From NCBI GenBank assembly GCA_943736015.1, contig OX031073.1, forward strand, positions 23,153,210-23,217,209: 64,000 nucleotides of DNA. The letters are read 5' to 3'. The stretch comes from Tridacna crocea (Eukaryota > Mollusca > Bivalvia > Cardiida > Cardiidae). The translations under genes were made by a program, and so were the position numbers. Shown piece after piece: positions 9,470 to 19,814 of the stretch. Below the pieces are notes generated by a model. That model was given only the letters and a program-made list of their open reading frames with translations. It was not told where the DNA came from and searched no databases. How positions within the stretch are numbered: the stretch's first letter is position 1; each line of letters starts with the position of its first letter.

Positions 9470-9631
9470 ATGATGAGTTGCAGATGACAAAATTTGATGT
9501 GTCTCTAAAATTTTGATTTGCCTGTTGAAGGGTAGAAGACAGTATGGAAAGGAAGGGAATACCATTATATTCTGTTCTTCAAATAATTTTTTGAAGTCAT
9601 TCAAAACTTAGGATTGTTTGGTAAAGGGTTA
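9470..9631 (-). mobile_element. TTAA-A MITE, core destroyed
   Basis: Left flank GCAGATGACAAAATTTGATG and right end GGATTGTTTGGTAAAGGGTTA are recognisable; the palindrome is reduced to GACAGTATGGAAAGG with no matching arm. Confidence 0.6.
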
Positions 9632-9802
9632 CAGGTTAGTTAGTGGTTGCAAGATGATATGGCCATAGTTTAATTGTCCAGCTGCCAATATTTGTGGAGG
9701 TTTTTATGTGCCCAGGTTACAGGATTATGATATGGAGCAAAGATAGTACAGGATAAAAGTGGTGGACATCCCATCTCCGTTTGCAGAGGGATTTGGCTCT
9801 GC

Positions 9803-10031
9803 TTAACACATTACCAAACGACAAGATTCTAGAATTGTCCAAATTGAAAGCATTTGCAGATGACAAAATATAAGTGAGTGAAAATTTGAAATGTGTTTGG
9901 TGAAAGGTAGAAAACATTGTGGGAAAAGGAGAAAATGCTGGTTACCAGCATTTTCTTCTTTTCCCACAATGTTTTCTAAAGGCTTCTTTCTCAGGGTCAT
10001 TAAAAGTAGGGATTGTGTGGTAATGGGTTGA
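9803..10031 (-). mobile_element. TTAA-A MITE, complete
   Basis: TTAACACATTACCAAACGAC to GTGTGGTAATGGGTTGA; intact core at about 9910-9975. Confidence 0.87.
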
Positions 10032-10510
10032 AACCTTCATGCTTGGCTAATAGCTTCGATATAAGCCCTACTTTCCTTCCCAGGGGAGGGGGATGGGCGA
10101 TGCGTCATAGCAGACAGGTCCAATCTTTAGAGAATAATGCACAGATAATGCTTAAAAGGTAAGAAGAGAAATTAGCACCCCTAAGAATAGCTTGGTTCTG
10201 TCCCCTGTATCTGAGATACCACTGAAGAAAAAGTTAATTACATTTAGATAGTCAAGGAGGAGTTTGTGAAAAACAAAGGAGTAATAAATCACTGGCATTA
10301 ATCAGGGGGTCGTTGATGATAAGACATGCCTAGTGTCAACTGTCTATAAATTGTCAGATGACCATTATTGGACATTATTGACCCTGACGTCCCTGAAAAG
10401 TCTTTCAGACATGTTTGTTGTGGGCAGCAATTGAAAACGCAGTCCAATATGTTTTGCACATTTACCTCAATGGGCAACCAAAAATGCTAGCTTGATTCAC
10501 AAGTGCTTGC
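10032..10510. other. No feature seen
   Basis: No repeat shared elsewhere in the window and no coding signal. Confidence 0.4.
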
Positions 10511-10640
10511 TTAACCCTTATCAACATAATCCAAGGTTTGAATGGGTCTGGAGAAAAAAAGGCTTTTGAAAACATTGAGGAAAATCATTATTTACTCCTT
10601 TTCCCACAATGTTTTCTACCTTTTTCAAAGACAGTTTTTT
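10511..10640 (+). mobile_element. TTAA-A MITE, core partly deleted, right end lost
   Basis: TTAACCCTTATCAACATAAT left end. In the core, AACATTGAGGAAAATCATTA replaces the left arm while the right arm CTCCTTTTCCCACAATG is intact. Confidence 0.7.
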
Positions 10641-10688
10641 GGACAGTACAGAATATGTAACCAGGTTACATTTTAAATACACACTGAT

Positions 10689-10917
10689 TTTAACCCTTTC
10701 CCAAACAAGCCCTGGTTTTTACGTGTCTGCAGTAAAAGTCTTTTGAAAACACTGTGGGAAAAGGAGAAATTTGTTGTAACGAGCAATTTCTCCTTTTCCC
10801 ACAGTGTTTTCTACCCTTTTCGAGAACTTTCTACCATTTCCTCCAAATCTAAAATTGTTGTCTGCAAACTCTTTCGGTTTGGAAGAGTCCAAAATTTGTT
10901 GTTTGGGAAAGGGTTAA
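10689..10917 (+). mobile_element. TTAA-B MITE, complete
   Basis: TTAACCCTTTCCCAAACAAG to TTTGGGAAAGGGTTAA. Core at 10747-10812 with a TTGTTGTAACGAGCAA centre. The cleanest + strand B copy. Confidence 0.9.
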
Positions 10918-12023
10918 TCCGCACTTTTAGCAAAAGCAAGTAAGGCCAGGTCCCTGTTAATGAGTTCTTTGCTGGTTGAGGTGCCAGTATTTGGGGTCGT
11001 GAGCTTGAAGCAAGTTCCATCTGATAGTTAAGTGATGGCAAAAATACTGTCAACTATACTATGCTTGTCTAGGTACATTTTGTACCAAAATGAGATGAAA
11101 TCAAAGGGCTTGAAGTCCTGAAACACAAGTTTGTGGAATAGTATATAGGTACCATAATTAGAATTTCAGTTACATGTAATGCATTCATATGTTTATGTAA
11201 TTAGTTAATCGAGTTAGCAATGGGAAGCAAAATTTCAGTTGTTGTGCCAAATGGGATGTGCAGTAACTGTTATTTTATTATTTATTAAGGAGAAGCAAGT
11301 TGATCCATGAATTTGATGTGTTTTTTGGCTGGTATATTAAGATTTAGGGCTGTATTTACATGTGATGACTTTATAATTATATAGTAGTAGTGACAGAAAC
11401 AATGTCAGGGTATACTAGCTTAAGATCTGAAAGTAGTACCAGTTACTAAGAGCGCAAGCATGTATGACAGATTTACCATACAAATCCACTAAAAATATTG
11501 ATTGATTATTGTCATAGTTAATACTTTAAAGATCAGTGAAGTTTTGATGTTAATGCAGTAATTTAGGGTGTTGTCACCACAGATTGTGAGAACACTTCAG
11601 TCTCATTTTAACTAACCTATTGAAAGCTTTTAAGAAATTACAAGCATAGCACATGGAAAATAAGATGCTTGTTTATTCAGCTGAAACATAGCCATTTCAT
11701 TCTGTACGAGTTCCATTGATTGTGAAAAGATCTGATAATGAAAGGCCCTTATATAATGACAGGATGTTTACCTTGGATATCTATCACTGTACACATTGGC
11801 ACAGTGCAATATTATCTGATAAATTTTGTAGAATGACCACTGGTCAAAAGCTGTGACCATTTATGCTGTTTAACAAGGGTTTGGTAAATAAATAAAGGAT
11901 TTAGTGCAGTATTTAAATTAGCTTTTCATACCAGAGTTTGCTATGTAAATAGGGATAAGAGATGTAAGCTTGGTAATGTTATAATTATGGTGTCTGACCA
12001 TAAAAGGCTGTCTTTGGGTATGT
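10918..12023. other. Longest MITE-free stretch of the left half
   Basis: About 1.1 kb of AT-rich single-copy-looking sequence. No open frame above about 80 codons, no hairpin core, no tandem repeat. Confidence 0.45.
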
Positions 12024-12264
12024 TTAACTCTTTACCAAATGGCAAAACTTTCGTCTGTTCAAAATTGAAAGCATTAATTAGCAGACTACAAATCGGGTAT
12101 GGCTCAAACAGTTACTCAAAATATGGGATTTGTCTTTGAAAGGATAGAAAACATGGTGGGAAAAGGAGAAAATGCTGGTCACGAGCATTTTCTTCTTTTC
12201 TCACATTGTTTTCTAAGACCTTTCTGGGTTGTTGAAACTCAGGATTGTGTGGTAGAGGCGCTAA
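12024..12264 (-). mobile_element. TTAA-A MITE, complete
   Basis: TTAACTCTTTACCAAATGGC left; centre GCTGGTCACGAGC is a hybrid of the A and B loops; right end GTGTGGTAGAGGCGCTAA is mutated. Confidence 0.78.
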
Positions 12265-12345
12265 TGTATGTTAAGATTCTGTGTGCAAATGATCTCTAGG
12301 TCTTCTGTATAAATAAGCAAATCATTCAAAAGTGTTACTTCAGAG

Positions 12346-12576
12346 TTAACCCTCTGCTACATGACCCTGACTTTTCACATATCCCTTAGAAAAGAAGCCT
12401 TTCTAAGGCATAGTGAGAAAAGGAAAAGTGCAGGTAACTAGCCTTTTCTCCTATTCCCACAATATTTTCTATCCTTTCAAAAATGAAATGATCATTTTAG
12501 CCACATTCAAACTACCATTATCCCAATGCTTTCACTTTGGAAAGGTCTAAAATTTTGTCATTTGGTAAAGAGTTAC
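12346..12576 (+). mobile_element. TTAA-A MITE, diverged
   Basis: TTAACCCTCTGCTACATGAC left end, right end CATTTGGTAAAGAGTTA. The core has several unmatched changes. Confidence 0.7.
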
Positions 12577-12672
12577 ACTGTCTGAGGACCAAGCACATCT
12601 TGGACTTGATTTCTGTGTCCATTTCATTTATTCAATATTTGTGATAAATGTTTCACCAGTCCTTATGTTGGA

Positions 12673-13212
12673 CATCTTCGCGAGCCAAGGTTACGATCAC
12701 TACGTGGATCTTTCCTTGGGGGATCGAGGCCGATTTCGAGATTCCCGAGATACACCCCCTATTAGATGTTAGTTATTATCCCCCTTTACATCATATTTCT
12801 GATAGCTAATGAAATATCGTTTTACAAACCGCTTACGAATACAACAATTTAACAAGAAGCAGTCACAACAAACATACTTCAACATTCCATCGTCAGGTGC
12901 TGGAATATAGCCTAAAACTTCAGTAATTGATTGGTTACAGTCTGAAACTTTCTCTGAATATTGTTCGACTATGTTTTTTCGGTAATAAACCAATACAAAT
13001 CCTGCACACATCAACAGAGGTATTGTTGTTTACTTTCTATTTTTATTCGACTCTATTTTTTATCAAAGGTGAAATGCTACGAGCGATTTGATTTATGCAG
13101 TTAGAGCTAGCTGCATCCATTGAAAATGCATATCATGGGAATGTTGAAATCAAGCTCGATCTGCCAAGGGTACAGTAGCATAGTGGGTCATCACCTTTGG
13201 CTTGCGTAGATG
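12673..13212. mobile_element. Long-TIR element M, copy 1 (9-bp duplication)
   Basis: The left end CATCTTCGCGAGCCAAGG is matched, inverted, by GGCTTGCGTAGATG at the right, and TIR similarity runs inward for at least 85 bp. The flanks TATGTTGGA at 12664-12672 and 13213-13221 are identical, giving a perfect 9-bp target duplication. Length 540 bp; no transposase frame. Long TIRs with 9-bp duplications are typical of Mutator-like elements, so a non-autonomous MULE is my best guess. Confidence 0.88.
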
Positions 13213-13221
13213 TATGTTGGA

Positions 13222-13400
13222 GTGCCCTTGGGTGAGACACTTCAAGGCCCTTAAGCCTGATGCTGGTGAAAATACAGCGAATACAAGAATGTGTTGTCTC
13301 TGTCATTTGACTGGAATGATGCGGTGTGAAATACCAACCAATTAGACAACCAAACAACCAATGAACGAATCAATCAATCAATCAATCAGTCAGACAACCA
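13222..13400 (+). repeat. Repeat with (AATC)n tail
   Basis: GACTGGAATGATGCGGTGTG leads into an ATCAATCAATCAATCAGTC microsatellite at about 13368-13392, the pattern of a retroposon 3' end. Confidence 0.5.
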
Positions 13401-13537
13401 AGTCTTTTTGTGACCATTATGATTTTAAGGTTTGTGTTGTCATCCATATTTTGTAATTTAAATTAAATTCAGTAATTACCAAAATAATGTAGTCTATGAT
13501 TTTGTGGTGCATAGATGGTACAATTAGATAAAATGTT

Positions 13538-13627
13538 ACTTAGACATTTACCAAACATTCCTGAGTTTTAAGGAACCTTGCCAAGAATGCTTTTGAAAAC
13601 ACTGTTTCAATTTTGGAAAAGAGTTAA
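13538..13627 (+). mobile_element. TTAA-A MITE deletion derivative without core
   Basis: Keeps TTTACCAAACATTCCTGAGT and GCTTTTGAAAACACTGTTT, then jumps to TTTGGAAAAGAGTTAA. The palindrome and most of the right flank are gone. Confidence 0.65.
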
Positions 13628-13746
13628 CTCTGGTATGTAAATTTAAGAAGACATTCTGATAGACTGTAGGAAGGAGGAAATGTCAACAGAAATGTCATAT
13701 TTTCTGGACCATTGAGAAGTCAGCATGCATAGCCATATTGAATGGT

Positions 13747-13985
13747 CTTCAATCCTTTTCCAAAAAGTCCAGTATTCATAACCCTAGGAAGATCATTGAA
13801 TTGAAAAGTTTGTGAGATAAAAGGAGAAAATGCTGACAACTAGCTTTTTTCTTCTGTTTCCACAATATTTTTAACAGTTAAAAGGCATTAAGCCAGTCTT
13901 AAATGAGCCACATTCAAATCTTTCTGTGCAAATGCTTTCAATAGAGACCACTCTTTTCACCTTGTCTAAAATTCTATGGCCTGTT
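13747..13985 (+). mobile_element. TTAA-A MITE, very degraded
   Basis: TCCAGTATTCATAACCCTAG, a damaged core (ATAAAAGGAGAAAATGCTG) and TGCAAATGCTTTCAATAGAG are in the correct order. Confidence 0.6.
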
Positions 13986-14159
13986 AAGAAGAGTCCACAC
14001 ATCTTCCATAACGGTTCCCAAGTTTGAAATTGATTAAATTTGAGAAATAATGTAGTGCAAATAATGACAGAAATGACCCTGAATATTAAACACTGTGATC
14101 TTCACCATGTTTTCACCATAGGGCCAAAATGAAATTTATATGAGGTACGTTTGGGATTG

Positions 14160-14388
14160 TTATCCATTACCACACAATCCTGACTTTTAAACGCCCTTGT
14201 GAAAGAATCCTTTTGAAAGCATTGTGGGAAAAGGAGAAAATGCTGGTAACCAGCATTTTCTCATTTTCCCTCAATGTTTTCTTCCCTTCCTAAAACAAAT
14301 TTCATTTCTTTGATTACATACATTTTGTCATCTGCAAATGCTTTCAATTTGGACCAGTCTAAAATTTTGTTGTTTAGTAAAGATTTAA
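14160..14388 (+). mobile_element. TTAA-A MITE, complete
   Basis: TTATCCATTACCACACAATC to TTGTTTAGTAAAGATTTAA; core at about 14217-14282. Confidence 0.85.
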
Positions 14389-14439
14389 AACATGGGAATG
14401 TTTGGCAATTGGTAAACCCTCAAAGTGCCCTTCATGACT

Positions 14440-14600
14440 TATGATACTTGCCATTGTGGACAATGCAGATCAAGATCAGACTGCACAAAATTTGCAGTCT
14501 GATCCTTGATCTATAATTACTGTTTAGTTTGCTAAGTCTTTTTAGACTAAAGCACCCGTGAAGCTGCAATTATTTAGGTATTGTTTTAGACTGAAAATGT
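14440..14600. repeat. Q-family hairpin, extended
   Basis: AAGATCAGACTGCACAAA / TTTGCAGTCTGATCCTT stem at 14473-14507, followed by the shared flank AAGCTGCAATTATTTAGG. Confidence 0.7.
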
Positions 14601-14811
14601 CTGTTGAGTTTATATGGCGTTGTAAGGATTAAGAATTGGTTGTTGAGACCACTCAGTCCTCTCAGTGTCAACTTAATGATGTATGGTTATGGTCAGTTTT
14701 GTTGGACATCTTGCTGGACATCTTGTACTCCTCTGACCTTTTGTAGTCGGCTTTTGGACATCATCAATATTGCACCTTTTCTTGTTGTTGGTTTCAGGTT
14801 TTTTGCTCTAT

Positions 14812-15133
14812 ACCATACAATCCAGATATTTAATGACCCTTAGAAAATTAGCCTGTTAAAAGATATTGTGGGGAAAAGAAACCAGGGCCCATATTCACAA
14901 ACCATTCTTAAGAACGTTCTTTGTCATTTTTTTCCCCTGAATTTTCTACATTTATAAGTAACACAACTTCTGATTGGCTAAACCATTCTGTTTAGCCAAT
15001 CGGAAGTTGTGTTACTTACAAATGTAGAAAATCTTAGAGAATAAGACCAAGAATATTCTCAAGAATGGTTGGTGAATACGGACCCTGCGTTTTCTCCTTT
15101 CCCACAATGTTTTCTACCCTACCAAAGGCAATT
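14812..15133 (+). mobile_element. TTAA-A MITE split by an H element
   Basis: Left part ACCATACAATCCAGATATTT ... GTGGGGAAAAGAAACCA and right part TTTTCTCCTTTCCCACAATG flank the H element at 14885-15086. The break falls inside the palindromic core. Confidence 0.8.
14885..15086. mobile_element. H-family hairpin element, complete, nested
   Basis: Left end GGGCCCATATTCACAAACCA and right end TGGTTGGTGAATACGGACCC. A long stem is built from AAGTTGTGTTACTTACAAAT and its partner around a GTTTAGCCAAT turn. Sits in the core of a type A MITE, so it is the younger element. Confidence 0.82.
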
Positions 15134-15139
15134 TGATAG

Positions 15140-15285
15140 GGGGTTGCTGGTTTCTTTTTGAGGATTGATGATAGTCATGCAACAGGATTACTTCCTGTCT
15201 CACCTCTGACCATTGTTTCATTGGTGGTTATTTCGGAAAGCAGCCAGTGGCTTGGAAAGCATAGTGTCTGTGGGATTTAGTTTGT
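15140..15285 (+). mobile_element. tRNA-type SINE, middle part
   Basis: GATTGATGATAGTCATGCAA, CTGACCATTGTTTCATTGG and GCAGCCAGTGGCTTGGAAAG match the SINE body; head and tail are absent. Confidence 0.65.
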
Positions 15286-15344
15286 GTTAAAGATAGAGAT
15301 GGTTCAGTGTTTGGTGCCAGTGTAGATATGTACTGCTGCGAAAT

Positions 15345-15695
15345 GGCTTTATTGATTGATTGATTAATTGATTGATTGATTGATTGATTGTATGCTTTTT
15401 AACACCATTTTCAACATTATTTCAGGTGTATCGCAGCAGCCAATGCACCTAGCTATGCTTTCCTGGATTTTTTACCAGTAGATCTACACAAAAACCTCCT
15501 TCCATTGCCACTGGCTGCTTTCCAAAATAACCATGGATAAAACTGTGGTCAGGGGTGAGAGAATATTGAATCACGTTGCAATGACTATCATTAATACAGG
15601 TAAAGAAATTGGCGGAGCAAATGGGATCAAAACTGCAGCCCCAGATCTCCATTCCTGTACACTTCAAACCAAGCTACTCTGGCTCAGCAACAATT
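15345..15695 (-). mobile_element. tRNA-type SINE, near full length, reverse strand
   Basis: Read on the minus strand: a head GAGCCAGAGTAGCTTGG, body CTGACCACAGTTTTATCC and GCAGCCAGTGGCAATGG, 3' block ACCTGAAATAATGTTGAAAA and a (ATCA)n tail, here seen as TTGATTGATTGATT at 15349-15390. Its 350-bp length makes it the best internal reference for the family. Confidence 0.75.
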
Positions 15696-16077
15696 GCTTT
15701 AGTTACTGCCCAAAACTACCCTGCATAAAATCATGTAGTAACAAACAAGATTTGATTGTCATGGATAAAGATGGTGGGCTGTCTCCAAGCTCTCTTTAGA
15801 GCCATAAGGGTTTCATGCTGGTCTCATGTCATAATGCAAGGTGTCAATATTCTAAAGAGGGGTTATTGGGAGCATGGGGTGACTTTCTCCCATTAAATAG
15901 GACCCACTTCTGCATGGCCCTTGAACAAACCCCATGTTGGTTTTTCAATCTCCCTAAATCAATTTTGCTAATGGTCAAACCACATGTCCACTTTATGCTC
16001 AATATTGTTCTCTGTTTGTTCACATGGTAGTTTTGTGTGCCTTCATAAAGAACACTACTGCTATTCTTCTTGCAAGT
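15696..16077. other. No feature seen
   Basis: Two short open frames on the plus strand without recognisable products; no shared repeat. Confidence 0.35.
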
Positions 16078-16302
16078 TTAAGCCTTTACCAAACAATCTG
16101 TGCTTTTTATGACCTTGAGATAGAAACTATTTAAAAACATTTTGGGAAAAGAAGAAGATGCTGTTAACCAGCATTTTCTCCTTTTTCCACAATGTTTTCT
16201 ACCCTGCCAGGAACAAATTTCGAATTTCATTGTTTAATTTATTGCCTGCAAGGGCTTTCAATTTGGACCAGTCTAGAATTTTTTCGTATGGGAAAGGGTT
16301 AA
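16078..16302 (+). mobile_element. TTAA-A MITE, complete
   Basis: TTAAGCCTTTACCAAACAAT to CGTATGGGAAAGGGTTAA; the left arm has AACATTTTGGGAAAAGAAG against an intact right arm. Confidence 0.82.
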
Positions 16303-16471
16303 ATTAAGAAACTATGGCTGTTGGTTGTATTTCAAGAATGGAAAGCAGTATTGCATTGAAACTTAGACTTCCTCTTTTGGAACATTTTGACATTATTGTA
16401 TTGATAATGAAATTGAAATTCTAAATGTGTCTTCTAATGTTAAAGTCCCAGTCAGCTTACTCTAGAGAATG

Positions 16472-16702
16472 CTTACTCTTTACCCAACGAAAAAAGTCCC
16501 TAAGCATTGTCCAACTGAAAGCATATGCAGATAACAGATCAAAAGTTGTTCCAACATTGGATTCTTCTTTGATAGGGTAAAAAAGAAAATTATGGGAAAA
16601 AACTGATTACCAGCATTTTTCTTTTCATTTTTATCCCCACAATGTTTTCAAAAACCTTCTTTGTTATGGTCTTTAGAAGTTGAGATTGTGTGATAAAGGG
16701 TT
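16472..16702 (-). mobile_element. TTAA-A MITE, core damaged
   Basis: CTTACTCTTTACCCAACG to GTGTGATAAAGGGTTT. The left arm is shortened to TTATGGGAAAAAACTGATTA. Confidence 0.7.
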
Positions 16703-16784
16703 TTATAAATAAATTGGACAGAATATGCTGTTTTTTTGGTCCATCTTTGGAGGATTTACTATGCCAAGAGGTATTGGAAAGTTT

Positions 16785-16825
16785 TGATTCAAGATCAGAT
16801 TGCGCATTTCATGCAGTCTGATGAC
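16785..16825. repeat. Q-family hairpin
   Basis: CAAGATCAGATTGCGCATTT / CATGCAGTCTGATG. Confidence 0.6.
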
Positions 16826-16955
16826 ATCTACTCTGGCTACAACTTCACTGTTCAGTCATGCTCACAATTACTTTATTAAGGCTTATCATATTCAAGTTTA
16901 CAGTGTAAAGTCTTTACTAGGTAACAAAACCTAAGAAACATTGATTTTGAAAGCA

Positions 16956-17187
16956 TTAACCCATTACCACACAAACCCTACTTTTGACGCCCGTGAGAAA
17001 GAAGCCTTTAGAAAACATTGTGGGAAAAGGAGAAAATGCTGGTAACCAGCATTTTCTCCTTTTCCCACAATGTTTTCTACCCTTCACAAAACAAATTTCA
17101 AATTTTCAGTCACTTTTATTTTGTCGTCTGCAAATGCTTTCAATTTGGACTAGTCTAAAATATTGTTGTTTGGTAGTGGGGAGAAGA
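16956..17187 (+). mobile_element. TTAA-A MITE, complete except right tip
   Basis: TTAACCCATTACCACACAAA left; perfect-looking core at about 17015-17080; right end TTGTTTGGTAGTGGGGAGA lost its TTAA. Confidence 0.87.
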
Positions 17188-17350
17188 CTTAAATTGTTAC
17201 AATGATGTGATTTGTTTTTTGACAGAAAAAAACCATTGTGTAAAATGGAGAAAATGCTGGTTACCTGTATTTTCTCTTTTTCTCAAAAGTTTTTCAAAAG
17301 CTTTTTTCCTCAGGATGGTATAAAAGTAATGGAATGTGGTTAAGGGATAA
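17188..17350 (-). mobile_element. TTAA-A MITE, left flank missing
   Basis: Core AACCATTGTGTAAAATGGAG ... CTTTTTCTCAAAAG and right end GGAATGTGGTTAAGGGATAA. Confidence 0.6.
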
Positions 17351-17663
17351 GTGTCTGACAGGTCTGTAATTTCATCCTTGAGCAAAAAATATCAAAGAAA
17401 TTGCAGTCCTTGACTGCAGCAGGGGTCATGTGACCAGAAATTCCAGTCACATTTGATGATTTCTTTTTTCTAAATGGTGAGAAAAAAATTCAAGCTTACT
17501 TTTTCATGTTTTTATGTCTAAGCCAATTTAGTAACATGCCTTTGAAGTGTAATTTACTTCTAGCATTTTAAGTTACAAACATTTTTTCCCCCAAATGCTC
17601 CTTGCTTTACAAATATAACAGTATATATTTTGAGTCATCAGTTATGAAGAATTAAATTAACAT
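17351..17663. other. No feature seen
   Basis: AT-rich; nothing recognised. Confidence 0.35.
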
Positions 17664-17846
17664 GTTAAAACTTTAAAACACATTCCCAAGTTTTCATGAC
17701 CCTGAGAGAGAAGGCTCTTGAAAACATTGTTGAAAAAGGAGAAAATGCTGGTAACGAGCATTTTCTCCTTTTCCCATTCATTTTGTCAACAGCAAGTGCT
17801 TTGAATTTAGACTGGTCTAAATATTTGTCATTTGGTAAAGGGTTAA
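17664..17846 (+). mobile_element. TTAA-A MITE with deletion in right arm
   Basis: TTAAAACTTTAAAACACATT left; the right arm stops at TTCTCCTTTTCCCATT and jumps to TTTGTCAACAGCAAGTGC; right end GGTAAAGGGTTAA, whose TTAA is also the left end of the next element. Confidence 0.8.
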
Positions 17847-18069
17847 TCCTGTAACAGTCCCAAGTTTTCATGACTCTGAAAGAAAGGTTTTTGAAAACAT
17901 TGTTGTGAAAGGACAAAATGCTGGTAACCAGCAATTTCTCTAGACTTGCAAGGACTACTTTTTTCATTTGAACCACCTTTGATTTGTCGTCTGCATATGG
18001 TTTCAATTTGGACTTCAACAAATTTTTTCAAAGACTGGTCCAATTTGAAAGCATTTGTAAACAATTTAA
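17843..18069 (+). mobile_element. Chimeric TTAA-A MITE
   Basis: Starts at the shared TTAA. The left two thirds read in + orientation, but the last 35 bases (CTGGTCCAATTTGAAAGC) are the tip of a reversed copy, ending at a TTAA shared with the next element. The same chimera recurs at 18796-18917. Confidence 0.75.
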
Positions 18070-18295
18070 CCTTTTACAACACCATCCCGACTTTTAACGA
18101 CCCTGAGAGAGAAGCCTTCTGAAAACATTGTGGAAAAAGGAGAAAATGCTGGTAACCAGCATTTTCTCCTTTTCCCACAATGTTTTCTACGCTTACCAAA
18201 CAAAATTTCCATTTTTCAGTCACATTTATTTTGTCTTCTGCAAATGCTTTCCTTTTTGTCTGGCCCAAAATTTTGTAGTTTGGTAAAGAGTTTAA
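18066..18295 (+). mobile_element. TTAA-A MITE, complete
   Basis: TTAACCTTTTACAACACC to AGTTTGGTAAAGAGTTTAA; intact core. Third member of a head-to-tail run. Confidence 0.87.
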
Positions 18296-18704
18296 AAATC
18301 ATGGCTTTGCTGGTGAGATTGTCTGTATGTTTAGAAAACTACTCCTACAAATTTTTTTAAAAAGCTTTTTCTGCAGTGTTTTTAAGACTCGGGATTGGGT
18401 CGAGCCCTGGTAGCTCAGTCATTAGCGTACATGACTTGAGAAGATGGGGTCGTGGGTTCCATCCCTGGCTCGGCCAATTTCTTTCCAAGGATTGATGATA
18501 GTCAGTGCAATAGGATTCATACCTCTTCCACCACTGACCATTGTCTTTGCATCTTTGAGAGCCAAGTTTATGATCTCTACGTGGATCTTACCTTGGCGGA
18601 TCAAGCTTGATTTTTATGTTCACCCGATACGCTTTTTCATTGGATGCAGCCAGCTCTAGCTGCAAGGAATGAAATCGCTCATAGCATTTCATCTTTGATA
18701 AAAA

Positions 18705-18917
18705 TAGAACAAGGTCTTTTGAAAGCATTGTTAAAAAAGGAGAAAATGCTGGTAACTAGTATTTTCTTCTTTTTTCCACAATGTTTTTCTACCCTTGCCA
18801 GAACTACTTTTTTCATTTGAGCAACCTTTGATTTGTCGTCTGCCTATGGTTTCAATTTGGACTTGTACAAATTTATCAAAGACTGGTCCAATTTAAAAGC
18901 ATTTGCAAACAATTTAA
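18705..18917 (+). mobile_element. TTAA-A MITE, chimeric right end, inside M copy 2
   Basis: Core AAAGCATTGTTAAAAAAGG ... TTTCCACAATG; the right flank duplicates 17940-18069, including the reversed tip CTGGTCCAATTTAAAAGC. Confidence 0.75.
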
Positions 18918-19062
18918 CCTTTTACCACATAATCCCGACTTTTAATGACTCTGAGAGAGAAGCCTTCTAAAAATATTGTGGGAAAAGGAGAAAATGCTGG
19001 TAACCAGAATTTTCTCCTTTTCCCCACAATGTTTTCTACCCTTACCAAACAAAATTTCCTAT
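18913..19062 (+). mobile_element. TTAA-A MITE, right end lost, inside M copy 2
   Basis: TTAACCTTTTACCACATAAT left end sharing TTAA with the previous element; ends at AAACAAAATTTCC where similarity to 18066-18211 stops. Confidence 0.77.
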
Positions 19063-19379
19063 AAGCCATAGTCTTTCTGATCTTGATTGACCTGTCGAAT
19101 AGAAAGTAAAACATGGAAACCCACATGGATGTCTGCTTATGGCTTCATGTGTATTTGTAAGCGGCTTGTAAAACGATATTTCGTTTGCTTTTAGAAATAT
19201 GATGTAAAGGGGGATAATAACCAGCATCCAAAAGAGGGCGCATCGCAGGAATCTTGAAATTGGGCTCAATCAGCCAAGGGTAGAGTAACGTAGTGAATCG
19301 TCAGCCTTGGCTTGCAAAGATGTTGTCTTTGATGGTTATATATCCAGTGGCTTGGGAAGAAAATTGTGCAGAGTACTGG

Positions 19380-19814
19380 TTAACTCTTTACCAAACGACA
19401 AATTTTAGACTGGTCTAAATTGAAAGTATTTGCAGACGATAAAATAAATGTGACTGAAAATTGGGAATTCCTTTCGGGAAGGGAAGAAAACATTGTGAGA
19501 AAAGGAGAAAATGCTGGTTACCAGCATTTTCTCCTTTTTCAACCATGTTTTCAAAGGCTTCTTACTAAGAGTCGTTAATACCTCCTTTACAACTGGTGGT
19601 TGGATTGCATATCTTGCGACAATTTGCCGCTCTTGTTTCATCATCATTAGCCCTTGTACCTCGATATTTGGTAATTATAATCTTTGTTGTAACCTTTGCT
19701 GCTTAGTACTCAGATGAGCGATATAGGACCATCATGGTCCTCTTGTTCAACAATGTTTTCAAAGGCTTCTTACTAAAGGTCGTTAAAAGTAGGGATTGTA
19801 TGGTAAAGAGTTAA
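19380..19814 (-). mobile_element. TTAA-A MITE with internal insertion, inside SINE
   Basis: TTAACTCTTTACCAAACGAC to TGGTAAAGAGTTAA. After the core, the block TGTTTTCAAAGGCTTCTTAC occurs twice (near 19545 and 19755), bracketing about 170 bp of foreign sequence. The outer TTAA copies flank the interrupted SINE cleanly. Confidence 0.8.

Larger units (their letters stand above)
18550..19322. mobile_element. Long-TIR element M, copy 2 (9-bp duplication)
   Basis: Left end CATCTTTGAGAGCCAAG, right end CCTTGGCTTGCAAAGATG, flanked by identical 9-mers TTGTCTTTG at 18541-18549 and 19323-19331. Removing element and one 9-mer restores the SINE sequence seen at 5309. Both TIRs match copy 1. The interior block around AAACGATATTTCGTTTGC is inverted relative to copy 1 (12805-12835). 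Two MITEs (18705-19062) sit inside. Likely MULE-type, non-autonomous. Confidence 0.88.
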
